A DNA stretch of 9,167 bases from Bacilli bacterium (GTDB lineage: Bacteria > Bacillota_I > Bacilli_A > RF39 > UBA660), in NCBI GenBank assembly GCA_028685445.1, contig JAQUDY010000034.1, positions 1 to 9,167 on the forward strand, written 5' to 3'. Position 1 is the stretch's first letter, and every line of letters starts with the position of its first letter. This document shows positions 1 to 7,816 of this stretch, in pieces. The position numbers were made by a program, and so were the translations under genes. Below the pieces are notes generated by a model. That model did no database searches. It saw nothing but the letters and a program-made list of their open reading frames with translations, and was not told the origin of the DNA.

Positions 1-1697
1 GTTTTTAAAAGTTCTTTATGAGTTCCAAGGCCCGCTATTTTTCCTTCGTCTAAAACTAATATTTGATCAGCATGTAATATTGTCCCTATTCTTTGTGAAA
101 CTATTATAGATGTAGCACTGTTGGTAGCTTTTCTTAATTCTTGTCTTAATTTTAAATCAGTTTTATAATCAAGTGCAGAAAATGTATCATCAAATATATA
201 TATTTCTGGTTCTTTGATTATTGCTCTAGCAATGGATAACCTTTGTTTCTGACCACCAGATACATTAGTACCTCCTCTAGCAATATGAGCTTGATATTTT
301 TTTTCTAAGTTTTCAACAAAGTCTTTTGCTTGAGCAATTTCTATTGCTCTTTTTAACTTATTAGTTCCTTTACCTTTACTCTTACTTCCGTAAGCTACAT
401 TTTCTATAACAGTCCCAGAAAACATCCCTGCTTTTTGAGGAACATATCCAATTTTATCATTTAAAAATTCTTGTTTATAATTTTTAACATCAATATTATT
501 AACTAGTATAGAACCAGATGTTACATCATAAAATCTAGGTAATAAATTAATTAATGTTGATTTTCCCGATCCTGTTGAACCAATAATAGCAAAGGTTTCG
601 TTTGGTTTTATTTTAAAAGATATGTCTTTTAAAATATATTCATCAGCATCCGGATATTTAAAAGATACATTCTTAAATTCTACCATTCCTCTTATGTCAC
701 TTAAATCACGGTCAATATCACCATCTATAATCTTTGATGAGACATCCAAAACTTCATTTATTCTAGTTGCAGATACGCTAGCTCTGGGATAAATAATAAA
801 AATCATAGCAAGCATCACAAACGACATCAAAATCATCATAGCATATGTTGAAAAAACAACCATGTCACTAAATATCCCTAACTTAGATGTGAAATTTGCT
901 GCATCTATCAAATAAGCACCGATAAAATATATACCAAGTGTCATAATATACATAATTAAATGCATCATTGGATGAAGAGTTGACATCATTCTTTGAATAA
1001 AGGTTTGAGTTTTTGTTAATTCATCATTTACTAAAGAAAACTTTTTTTCTTGATACTCCTCAGCATTAAAAGCTCTTACTACTTTTATTCCAAGTAAATT
1101 TTCTCTAGCAACTCCATTTAATTTATCTATATTTTTTTGAACTTTTTTAAATTTTGGTAACACAAAGCTTATAATTATAATAATATAAATAATTAAAAAG
1201 AAAACAGAGCCTGCAGTCAAAGTTGTCCATTCTTTACTTTTATCTAATATTTTAAAAATAGCCCATATTGCAAGAATTGGAGATTTTAATAATATTTGCA
1301 TCCCAACTGATATAAACATTTGAACTTGAGTTATATCATTAGTTGTTCTAGTTATTAAGCTATTAGTAGAAAAAGCTTTAATTTCTTCCATACTAAAATC
1401 TTCTACTTTTGTAAATAATGTTTTTCTTAATCTAAAAGAAAAAGATGAAGATATAAAAGAAGCTAAATAACCAACTATAATGGCGCCTGCTAAACTTCCA
1501 AGTGCACAAAGGAGCATAAATCCCCCTTGGGTTAAAATATCAATTATTTTACTTCCTTTTGTTTGAACTAATCTAGTGATTTCTGCCATATATTCTGGTG
1601 CTTTTAAATCAAGAAATACTTGAAACACCGTAAGCATTAAAACTAATATTATTAACATATTCTCTTTTTTATTTAATTGTTTTAATATTTTTAACAT
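1..1697 (-). CDS. ABC exporter half-transporter, degenerate-site subunit of a heterodimeric (TM287/288-like) multidrug pump; 3' end cut by window edge
   Basis: I translated this frame by hand from the ATG at 1697 (upstream GAGGG-type RBS) to the left edge: 565 residues with no stop. The family is usually about 575-580 residues, so only the last few are missing. Residues 1 to about 320 form the membrane domain, with hydrophobic segments from about residue 14 and the conserved stretch FSMEEI...TRTTNDITQVQ (about 104-127). The ATPase domain follows: A-loop Tyr348, Walker A GSTGSGKST (373-381), Q-loop Gln421, signature VSGGQ (479-483) and Walker B IYIFDD. Two catalytic positions are altered: Asp504 stands where the Walker B glutamate belongs, and Gln535 (SQR) replaces the switch histidine. 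In the TM287/288 and BmrCD type of exporter these changes mark the subunit with the inactive ATP site. A canonical partner is therefore expected just beyond the left edge. The substrate cannot be told. The gene starts 37 bases after the preceding stop and is probably co-transcribed with it. Confidence 0.93.
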   Translation of the reverse strand, partial: MLKILKQLNKKENMLIILVLMLTVFQVFLDLKAPEYMAEITRLVQTKGSKIIDILTQGGFMLLCALGSLAGAIIVGYLASFISSSFSFRLRKTLFTKVEDFSMEEIKAFSTNSLITRTTNDITQVQMFISVGMQILLKSPILAIWAIFKILDKSKEWTTLTAGSVFFLIIYIIIIISFVLPKFKKVQKNIDKLNGVARENLLGIKVVRAFNAEEYQEKKFSLVNDELTKTQTFIQRMMSTLHPMMHLIMYIMTLGIYFIGAYLIDAANFTSKLGIFSDMVVFSTYAMMILMSFVMLAMIFIIYPRASVSATRINEVLDVSSKIIDGDIDRDLSDIRGMVEFKNVSFKYPDADEYILKDISFKIKPNETFAIIGSTGSGKSTLINLLPRFYDVTSGSILVNNIDVKNYKQEFLNDKIGYVPQKAGMFSGTVIENVAYGSKSKGKGTNKLKRAIEIAQAKDFVENLEKKYQAHIARGGTNVSGGQKQRLSIARAIIKEPEIYIFDDTFSALDYKTDLKLRQELRKATNSATSIIVSQRIGTILHADQILVLDEGKIAGLGTHKELLK

Positions 1698-1734
1698 AAT
1701 TCCCTCTTTCTATATGCGAAATAAAAAAGAAGCG

Positions 1735-3151
<1,417 letters not shown>

Positions 3152-3157
3152 CTAATA

Positions 3158-3166
3158 ATTATAACA
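3158..3166 (-). promoter_or_regulatory. extended -10 promoter candidate for tgt
   Basis: On the minus strand the sequence reads TGTTATAAT: a perfect TATAAT (3158-3163) preceded by the TGn extension (3164-3166). Only 15 bases separate the -10 box from the tgt ATG, so a start about seven bases downstream would give an mRNA that begins at or just before the AGGAGG. I found no convincing -35 box at 16-18 bases, but an extended -10 can work without one. TATAAT occurs often by chance in DNA this AT-rich. The TG extension overlaps the arm of the hairpin at 3161-3212. Confidence 0.35.
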
Positions 3167-3212
3167 TAAAAAACTTTAACAAAAATCAATTTATTAAAGT
3201 TTTTTATGTTAT
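3161..3212 (-). terminator. 19-bp perfect hairpin between queA and tgt, probable bidirectional terminator
   Basis: Arms 3161-3179 and 3194-3212 are perfectly complementary over 19 bp, with a 14-base loop. Each arm contains a run of six A or six T flanking a short CTTTAA/TTAAAG core, so the A-tract pairs with the T-tract as in many intrinsic terminators that work both ways. It begins about 50 bases after the queA stop. G+C in the stem is very low, so its strength as a terminator is uncertain. It could also act as a stabilising 3' end for queA mRNA. Confidence 0.6.
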
Positions 3213-3263
3213 TAATGTAGTTACATATATTTCTAATATGTTGTTTTTTAAAAAATTATAAAA

Positions 3264-4283
3264 TCATTTTATTATCATTGAATCACCAAATGAGAAAAAC
3301 CTGTATTCCTTTTTGATAGCTTCATTATATGAATGTAATATATATTCTTTTCTTGATAAAGCTGAAACAAGCATTAAAAGAGTACTTTTAGGTAAATGAA
3401 AGTTTGTGATTAAAGAATCTGTTATTTTAAATTTATATCCGGGATATATAAAAATATTTGTTTCTCCTTTTATTTCGTTTACTTTATTATTTATTGTTGA
3501 CGATTCAAGTGCTCTTACTGTTGTCGTTCCTACTGCAATTATTTTTCCTCCGGAATCTTTTATTTTGTTTATTTGATTAGCAGCTTCTTTTGATATTTCA
3601 TAATACTCAGTATGCATCGTATGTTTTTTTAGATCTTGTACATTTACTGGTCTAAAAGTTCCCAGACCTACGTGGAGAGTAATTTTTATTATTTTAATTC
3701 CTTTTTCTTCTATTTTTTGAAATAATTCATTAGTAAAATGAAGCCCTGCTGTTGGTGCAGCAGCTGACCCTTCTTTCTCGGCATATACTGTTTGATATCT
3801 ATTTTTATCCTTTAATTTTTTATGTATATATGGAGGAAGAGGCATTTCTCCTAATTGTTCTAATATTTCAAGTAATACTCCATTAAAAATAAGTTTTACT
3901 ATTGTTAATCCTTCTGTTTTAATTTCAACTACTTCAGCTAATAATTTGTTGGTAAATTTTATTTTCGTACCTTTTTTTATTCTTTTTTGTGGTTTAATTA
4001 ATGTTTCCCAAGTATTATTTTTAATCTCTTTTAAAAGAAGCATTTCTATTACAGCATGAGTTTCTTCTTTTTCTCCAATTAATCTAGCTGGTAATACTTT
4101 AGTGTTATTAATAACAAGAGCATCACCTTTATTTAAATAGTTAATTATTTCACTGAATTTATGGTGAGTTATCTCTCCTGTTTCTTTATCTAAAACTAAA
4201 AGCTTTGATTCACTTCTTTTTTCTAGCGGACTTTGCGCTATTAAATGATTCTGTAGGTCATAATTATAATCTTCTGTTTTCAA
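3264..4283 (-). CDS. queA: S-adenosylmethionine:tRNA ribosyltransferase-isomerase
   Basis: QueA moves and isomerises the ribosyl group of S-adenosylmethionine onto preQ1 in tRNA, forming epoxyqueuosine, the next-to-last queuosine intermediate. I chose the TTG at 4283, giving 339 residues that begin [10 protein letters not shown] as in the family. An ATG at 4331 would add 16 residues, but it lies in the loop of a terminator and upstream of the promoter. The TTG has a near-perfect anti-16S match, GGATGTGAT, at 4287-4295. Conserved blocks, numbered from the TTG, are PLEKR (19-23), GEMPLPPYI (145-153), [13 protein letters not shown] (172-184), [10 protein letters not shown] (204-213), [11 protein letters not shown] (251-261), [12 protein letters not shown] (295-306) and [10 protein letters not shown] (329-338). 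The protein is full length and apparently intact. It ends in TGA. tgt, the preceding step of the same pathway, follows it. Confidence 0.96.
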   Translation of the reverse strand: MKTEDYNYDLQNHLIAQSPLEKRSESKLLVLDKETGEITHHKFSEIINYLNKGDALVINNTKVLPARLIGEKEETHAVIEMLLLKEIKNNTWETLIKPQKRIKKGTKIKFTNKLLAEVVEIKTEGLTIVKLIFNGVLLEILEQLGEMPLPPYIHKKLKDKNRYQTVYAEKEGSAAAPTAGLHFTNELFQKIEEKGIKIIKITLHVGLGTFRPVNVQDLKKHTMHTEYYEISKEAANQINKIKDSGGKIIAVGTTTVRALESSTINNKVNEIKGETNIFIYPGYKFKITDSLITNFHLPKSTLLMLVSALSRKEYILHSYNEAIKKEYRFFSFGDSMIIK

Positions 4284-4286
4284 GTA

Positions 4287-4295
4287 ATCACATCC
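4287..4295 (-). promoter_or_regulatory. ribosome binding site that fixes the queA TTG start
   Basis: GGATGTGAT on the minus strand matches eight of nine bases of GGAGGTGAT, the complement of the 16S rRNA 3' end. Its core lies about seven bases from the TTG at 4283. The match extends past the usual GGAGG core, which may compensate for the weak TTG initiator. The upstream ATG at 4331 has no such site. Confidence 0.75.
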
Positions 4296-4301
4296 ATATT
4301 T

Positions 4302-4331
4302 ATTATACAACAAAAAAGCTTGAAAAAACAA
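4302..4331 (-). promoter_or_regulatory. queA promoter candidate
   Basis: A perfect TATAAT occupies 4302-4307 on the minus strand. A weak -35 (TTGTTT, 4326-4331) lies 18 bases upstream, inside the preceding terminator hairpin. Eighteen bases separate the -10 box from the TTG start, so the leader would be about a dozen bases long and start near the ribosome binding site. The position just after a terminator and just before the gene supports it. Confidence 0.5.
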
Positions 4332-4346
4332 AATGTTTCAAGCTTT
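4312..4346 (-). terminator. intrinsic terminator between the NUDIX region and queA
   Basis: Perfect 11-bp arms AAAGCTTGAAA (4315-4325) and TTTCAAGCTTT (4336-4346) enclose a 10-base loop. On the minus strand the stem runs into six T (4312-4317) before a G. On the plus strand the stem is followed by ATTTTTT, so the element could act in both directions. It separates the NUDIX transcript from queA. Confidence 0.8.
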
Positions 4347-4517
4347 ATTTTTTATATTAAGTTTTTTAAATGCATTAATAGTTTCTATAACATCAGTTAA
4401 GCGATTATTTTCTGTTTTTCTCCATTTATATGTTTTATCAAACCCAGATTCTAATGCTTCCTTTTTTACAAAACAATATCTAGGAGCATCATTATTAATC
4501 TCTTTGAATAATATGAG
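4338..4517 (-). pseudogene. start-less open frame, protein-like remnant behind the NUDIX gene
   Basis: A frame in +1 register to the end of the NUDIX gene stays open from a TAA at 4518-4520 to a TGA at 4338-4340, about 59 codons. From 4499 it reads INNDAPRYCFVKKEALESGF, then a charged stretch with KTYKWRKTENNR, then a hydrophobic-patterned tail DVIETINAFKKL. The composition is that of a real protein end rather than random AT-rich DNA. The frame contains no ATG, GTG or TTG, so it has no usual way of starting. Options are the leftover 3' end of a lost gene, a tail of the NUDIX protein detached by an indel, or a product reached by +1 frameshifting near the NUDIX stop. The terminator hairpin begins inside its last codons, which suits a genuine former gene end. 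I do not recognise the sequence. Confidence 0.45.
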
Positions 4518-4977
4518 TTAAAGTATTAAGTTTATTATTAATCATTAAATTTTTAACAGTAAACGGCCTTAGATCTATTTCTTTTAAATCTTCTATAGAA
4601 ACCCATTTAATTTGTAGGCTTTTATCTACTCCACGGTCAATATCTATAACTACTCTGTCAATAGTTTCAAGTTCTTCTTCAGTTTCAATTAAATAATAAT
4701 ACTCTACTCCATGTTGTACTGCTGATTTTTTTTTATAAAAGTTTTCTTGTATACAAAATAAGCTTGCTGTTTTAACTGTATAGCCTAGTTCTTCTTTTAT
4801 CTCTCTAGTAACTGCCACTAAAGAGTCCTCTCCTATTTCAATGTGTCCTCCTGGTATATGGTAATAAGCTGAGTCATCCACATTTAATATTAGATATTTA
4901 TCATTTTTCTTAATTATTCCTACTGCGCGGTTATAATAGTTGTATTCATTTGTTTTAAATTTTACTTCTGCATTCAT
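4495..4977 (-). CDS. NUDIX hydrolase
   Basis: This is a 160-residue single-domain NUDIX protein, which hydrolyses a nucleoside diphosphate linked to another group. The Nudix box is complete apart from Tyr in the final hydrophobic place: Gly44, Glu50, Arg58-Glu59, Glu62-Glu63 and Gly65 (GHIEIGEDS...REIKEELGY, 44-66). Glu59, Glu62 and Glu63 should hold the catalytic metal. An IPGGHIE turn precedes the box, and a WVSIEDL strand-helix segment (125-131) is typical of the fold. Substrate cannot be read from the sequence; dNTP clean-up or an ADP-ribose or sugar-nucleotide role are all possible. The ATG at 4977 is preceded by AAAGTGGG, a modest ribosome binding site. The gene has its own promoter candidate and stands apart from the glyA-thyA-folA set. 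Its reading frame ends at 4495, immediately beside the unexplained open frame 4338-4517. Confidence 0.92.
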   Translation of the reverse strand: MNAEVKFKTNEYNYYNRAVGIIKKNDKYLILNVDDSAYYHIPGGHIEIGEDSLVAVTREIKEELGYTVKTASLFCIQENFYKKKSAVQHGVEYYYLIETEEELETIDRVVIDIDRGVDKSLQIKWVSIEDLKEIDLRPFTVKNLMINNKLNTLTHIIQRD

Positions 4978-5013
4978 TTTTAAATCCCACTTTCTTTAAG
5001 CATACCTATTAAA

Positions 5014-5042
5014 ATAGTACCAAATCGTTAACACGATGTCTA
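5014..5042 (-). promoter_or_regulatory. promoter candidate of the NUDIX gene with a palindrome in the spacer
   Basis: On the minus strand, TAGACA (-35, 5037-5042; five of six matches to TTGACA) is followed after exactly 17 bases by TACTAT (-10, 5014-5019; four of six). The -10 carries a TGG extension just upstream. The spacer contains the inverted repeat ATCGT-TAAC-ACGAT (5024-5037 on the plus strand), placed where a repressor would block polymerase. The predicted start is near 5006, giving a leader of about 30 bases before the ATG at 4977. The rest of the gap 4978-5181 holds no gene I can support. Confidence 0.45.
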
Positions 5043-5181
5043 TAAATTGTTAAGCTAATTTCTATTTCTTTCACAAAATACTAAGCAAGATTTATTTGTT
5101 CTAAACTTTTTAAAACTAATAATTTATATTGCTCAAATGATTTTTATTGATATCTTTGATAGAATAATTTTTGATTCAAAC

Positions 5182-5203
5182 AAAAAAATTAGTTATTACT
5201 AAT
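5182..5203 (-). terminator. short hairpin with T-run at the end of folA
   Basis: On the minus strand ATTAGT, a four-base loop and ACTAAT (5188-5203) are followed by a T-run (5182-5188). The folA TAG stop lies inside the hairpin. The stem is only six base pairs and AT-rich, so it may leak, but it is the natural 3' end for the run of genes from the right edge. On the plus strand a T-run also follows (5205-5211). Confidence 0.5.
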
Positions 5204-5681
5204 CTTTTTTTATATACTTATAAAATTTATATTTTATATTATTATCTTCATTCTCACCAAGAAGCTCTATATGATAATTTTCTTCAGTTACTTCTGGAAA
5301 GAATACATCTGCTTCTTTTGTATCTTCTATTTTAGTTATGTATAAGTATTTTGTATATGGAATAAATTCTTTATATATAGAAGAACCACCTATTATAAAA
5401 CACTCTTCTTTAGTGGTTTTTATATAATCTAAAACACTTTTTATAGTATGACATATCTTTTCATCGCATACATAATTTAAATCTTTAGTAATAATTATAT
5501 GTTTTCTGTTAGGTAATTTATTTGGTAATGACTCATATGTTTTTCTACCCATAATTATCGTTTTATTAAGAGTTTTTTGTTTAAAGTATTTTAAATCATT
5601 AGGTAAATGCCAGAGTAATTTATTTTTGTAGCCTATTTCATTGTTTTTACCTACGGCTACTATTAATGCTAAATTTTCCAT
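5199..5681 (-). CDS. folA: dihydrofolate reductase
   Basis: This cytoplasmic enzyme reduces dihydrofolate to tetrahydrofolate with NADPH, and is the target of trimethoprim. Its 160 residues match the chromosomal bacterial enzymes. Visible features are ALIVAVGKNNEIGY at the N-terminus, LLWHLPNDLKYF (22-33) with the catalytic acid Asp29 and Trp24, the NADPH-binding MGRKTYESLP (44-53), folate-tail Arg59 in LPNRKHIII, and the IIGGSSIYKEF cofactor loop (96-106). The ATG lies one base after the thyA stop (TAATATG). The preceding 20 bases carry no recognisable Shine-Dalgarno sequence, so ribosomes finishing thyA probably restart here and fix the ratio of the two proteins. The pairing fits the chemistry, because thymidylate synthase makes the dihydrofolate that this enzyme recycles. 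The gene appears intact and vertically inherited. dfrA is an alternative symbol. Confidence 0.96.
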   Translation of the reverse strand: MENLALIVAVGKNNEIGYKNKLLWHLPNDLKYFKQKTLNKTIIMGRKTYESLPNKLPNRKHIIITKDLNYVCDEKICHTIKSVLDYIKTTKEECFIIGGSSIYKEFIPYTKYLYITKIEDTKEADVFFPEVTEENYHIELLGENEDNNIKYKFYKYIKKD

Positions 5682-5682
5682 A

Positions 5683-6585
5683 TTACTGCGCTATTGGGAA
5701 ACTAATTGGTCCCATATGTTCATACCCTTCTATTTTTATATCTTTTAATTCTTTTGAATTATCTAGTTCATAGAAGCTTTTAACTTCTTTGTTTATCCAT
5801 AATTTAGGAGCAGGATATTCTTTAGAATTTTCATATCTTTTAATTTGCTTTTTAATACCTTCTACTTGATTTACATAAATATGAGGATCATTTATACTAT
5901 ATCTCATTTTACCTACTTTAAGATTTGTAAAGTGAGCGATTAAGTTTGCTAATACAGCATACTGAGTAACGTTAAAGGGAAGTCCCAGTGGTACATCAGA
6001 ACTTCTTTGATGAACCCAAAGATTTAAAACATCTCCAGTAACATTCCATTCAGTTCCCCAAACACATGATGGAAGAACTGCAGTTGGCATAAATTCATCT
6101 TGCCATAAATTAAATACCATCCGTCTATCATTAGGATTATTCTTAAGAGTATTAATTAGTTTATCAATAAACTTATATCTCTTTACAATATAACCATAAG
6201 AAGTTCCTATAGTGTATGCCATATCTTTACCAAAATCTTTTTCAATTTTTCTTTTTACCAATTTGTTATTTTCATCTAATATTATTTGATCTGCTTTCCA
6301 TTTACCATCTTTATTTATCATCCATTCATCCCATATATGAACTCCACGTTCTTGAAGCCACCTTACATCATTTGACTGAACCTGGTAAATCCAAAGAAGT
6401 TCTATGATTGCTTGCTTAAAATATAATTGTTTTGTAGTAAGTACAGGAAACTCTTCCCCTAAGTCTAGTTCAAAATAATAACCATCTAATTTTATTGAAT
6501 TTATTCCTGTTCTATTTTCTACTTCTATTCCATCTTCTAATATTTTTTTACACAGTTTTATATATTCATTGTCCCACTTGGTCAT
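5683..6585 (-). CDS. thyA: thymidylate synthase (folate-dependent, ThyA type)
   Basis: ThyA methylates dUMP to dTMP using methylene-tetrahydrofolate as carbon and hydride donor, releasing dihydrofolate. It has 300 residues. The residues expected for catalysis are present: Arg25 (ENRTG), Glu62 and Trp65 in ELLW, Arg154-Arg155 (NDRR), the nucleophile Cys174, RSSD (194-197), Asn205 in PFNVTQY, and DPHIY with His235 and Tyr237. The active-site context is PSCVWGTEW rather than the E. coli-like PPCHxxxQF. Bacillus subtilis ThyA has a related PCVYETQW form, so this looks like a member of that divergent branch. A segment of about 30 residues around 89-122 before the SYGY motif (129-132) is longer than the matching region of E. 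coli ThyA. The start has a strong AAAAAGGAGT at 6591-6600, inside the end of glyA, and the glyA stop is one base away. Confidence 0.96.
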   Translation of the reverse strand: MTKWDNEYIKLCKKILEDGIEVENRTGINSIKLDGYYFELDLGEEFPVLTTKQLYFKQAIIELLWIYQVQSNDVRWLQERGVHIWDEWMINKDGKWKADQIILDENNKLVKRKIEKDFGKDMAYTIGTSYGYIVKRYKFIDKLINTLKNNPNDRRMVFNLWQDEFMPTAVLPSCVWGTEWNVTGDVLNLWVHQRSSDVPLGLPFNVTQYAVLANLIAHFTNLKVGKMRYSINDPHIYVNQVEGIKKQIKRYENSKEYPAPKLWINKEVKSFYELDNSKELKDIKIEGYEHMGPISFPIAQ

Positions 6586-6586
6586 T

Positions 6587-7816
6587 TTACACTCCTTTTT
6601 TATATATCGGATACTGTTTTGTTAAATTAAGTACTTCTTGTGATAGCTTTTCTAAGACTTTAATATCATTTTTATTTTTAAGTGCTTCTGATATAATCTT
6701 TCCTATTTTTATAAATTCTTTTTCCTTTAAACCTCTTGTTGTCATTGCTGGTGTTCCTATTCTAATACCACTTGTTTTAAAAGGAGATTCAGAATCATTA
6801 GGAATTGTATTTTTATTTACTGTTATATGAATACTATCTAGAATTTTTTCTGCTTCTTTGCCTGTTAAATTTTTAGATTTCACTTCAACTAAGAACATAT
6901 GATTATCTGTTCCATCACTAATTATTCTAAAGCCCTCTTCTTTTAAAGTTTTCGCTAAAACTCTTGAGTTTTTTACTACTTCTATTTGATACTGAGCAAA
7001 GGATTCATCTATTGCTTCATGAAAACATTGTGCTTTAGCTGCTATAACATGCATTAAAGGTCCTCCTTGAATACCAGGAAAAACTACTCTATCTATTTTT
7101 TTAGCTATTTCTTCATTATTAGTTAAAATTAATCCTCCTCTAGGTCCTCTTAGAGTTTTATGAGTAGTTGTTGTAACTATATCAGCAACTCCTACTGGTG
7201 ATGGATGAATGCCTGCTGCTACTAAGCCAGCTATATGTGCCATATCTACAAATAAATAAGCTCCTATTTCATCCGCTATTTCTTTAAATTTTTTGAAGTC
7301 TATAATTCGTGAGTAAGCACTAGCTCCAGCAATTATCATTCTAGGTTTTTCTTTTAATGCTATCTCTCTAACTTTTTCATAATCAATTAATTCAGTTTCG
7401 CTATCTAGCGTATAGCTTATAATCTCGTAATCCAACCCACTAAAATTCAGTGGGTGACCATGGGTTAAATGTCCACCATTTGAAAGATCCATCCCCATCA
7501 CTTTATCTTTATGATTTAAAAGCGCTTTATAAACGGCAAGATTTGCTGATGAGCCGCTATGTGGCTGGACATTTGCGAATTTTGAACCAAATAATTTACA
7601 AGCAAGATCTATCGCTAGATTTTCTATTGTGTCAATATTTTCACAACCACCATAATATTTTTTACCAGGATAACCTTCGGCATATTTATTTGTTAGAATA
7701 CTTCCTTGTAATTTCAAAATTGGTTTAGATACATAGTTTTCACTAGCTATTAATTCTATATTTTCTTCTTGTCTTTTTATTTCTCTATTTAAAGCAGTTT
7801 TTAATTTTTTATTCAT
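6587..7816 (-). CDS. glyA: serine hydroxymethyltransferase
   Basis: This PLP enzyme converts serine and tetrahydrofolate to glycine and methylene-tetrahydrofolate, the main entry of one-carbon units and here the direct supply for thyA next door. The length of 409 residues is normal. Landmarks are [10 protein letters not shown] (21-30), the [13 protein letters not shown] signature (45-57), HLTHG (116-120), PLP-contacting Asp191 in VDMAHIAGL, the Schiff-base lysine Lys220 in [14 protein letters not shown], and the carboxylate-binding Arg352 in SGIRIGTPA. The ATG at 7816 overlaps the ruvB stop as ATGA, with AAAGGAG at 7824-7830 about seven bases upstream, so it is translationally coupled to ruvB. 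No leader is present that could hold a glycine or folate riboswitch. Confidence 0.98.
   Translation of the reverse strand: MNKKLKTALNREIKRQEENIELIASENYVSKPILKLQGSILTNKYAEGYPGKKYYGGCENIDTIENLAIDLACKLFGSKFANVQPHSGSSANLAVYKALLNHKDKVMGMDLSNGGHLTHGHPLNFSGLDYEIISYTLDSETELIDYEKVREIALKEKPRMIIAGASAYSRIIDFKKFKEIADEIGAYLFVDMAHIAGLVAAGIHPSPVGVADIVTTTTHKTLRGPRGGLILTNNEEIAKKIDRVVFPGIQGGPLMHVIAAKAQCFHEAIDESFAQYQIEVVKNSRVLAKTLKEEGFRIISDGTDNHMFLVEVKSKNLTGKEAEKILDSIHITVNKNTIPNDSESPFKTSGIRIGTPAMTTRGLKEKEFIKIGKIISEALKNKNDIKVLEKLSQEVLNLTKQYPIYKKGV

Noticed and set aside
4333..4521. Plus-strand open frame of 62 codons
   Set aside because: It is antisense to the queA-NUDIX gap and the NUDIX end, is hydrophobic only because the strand is T-rich, starts in a terminator loop and has no ribosome binding site.
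6216..6830. Two plus-strand open frames opposite thyA and glyA (6216-6407, 6495-6830)
   Set aside because: Both are shadows of strongly conserved minus-strand genes, with Phe/Leu/Ser-rich translations and no ribosome binding sites.
7813..7815. Mycoplasma-type genetic code (TGA as tryptophan)
   Set aside because: TGA terminates ruvB and queA at the family-typical ends, and conserved tryptophans are encoded by TGG.
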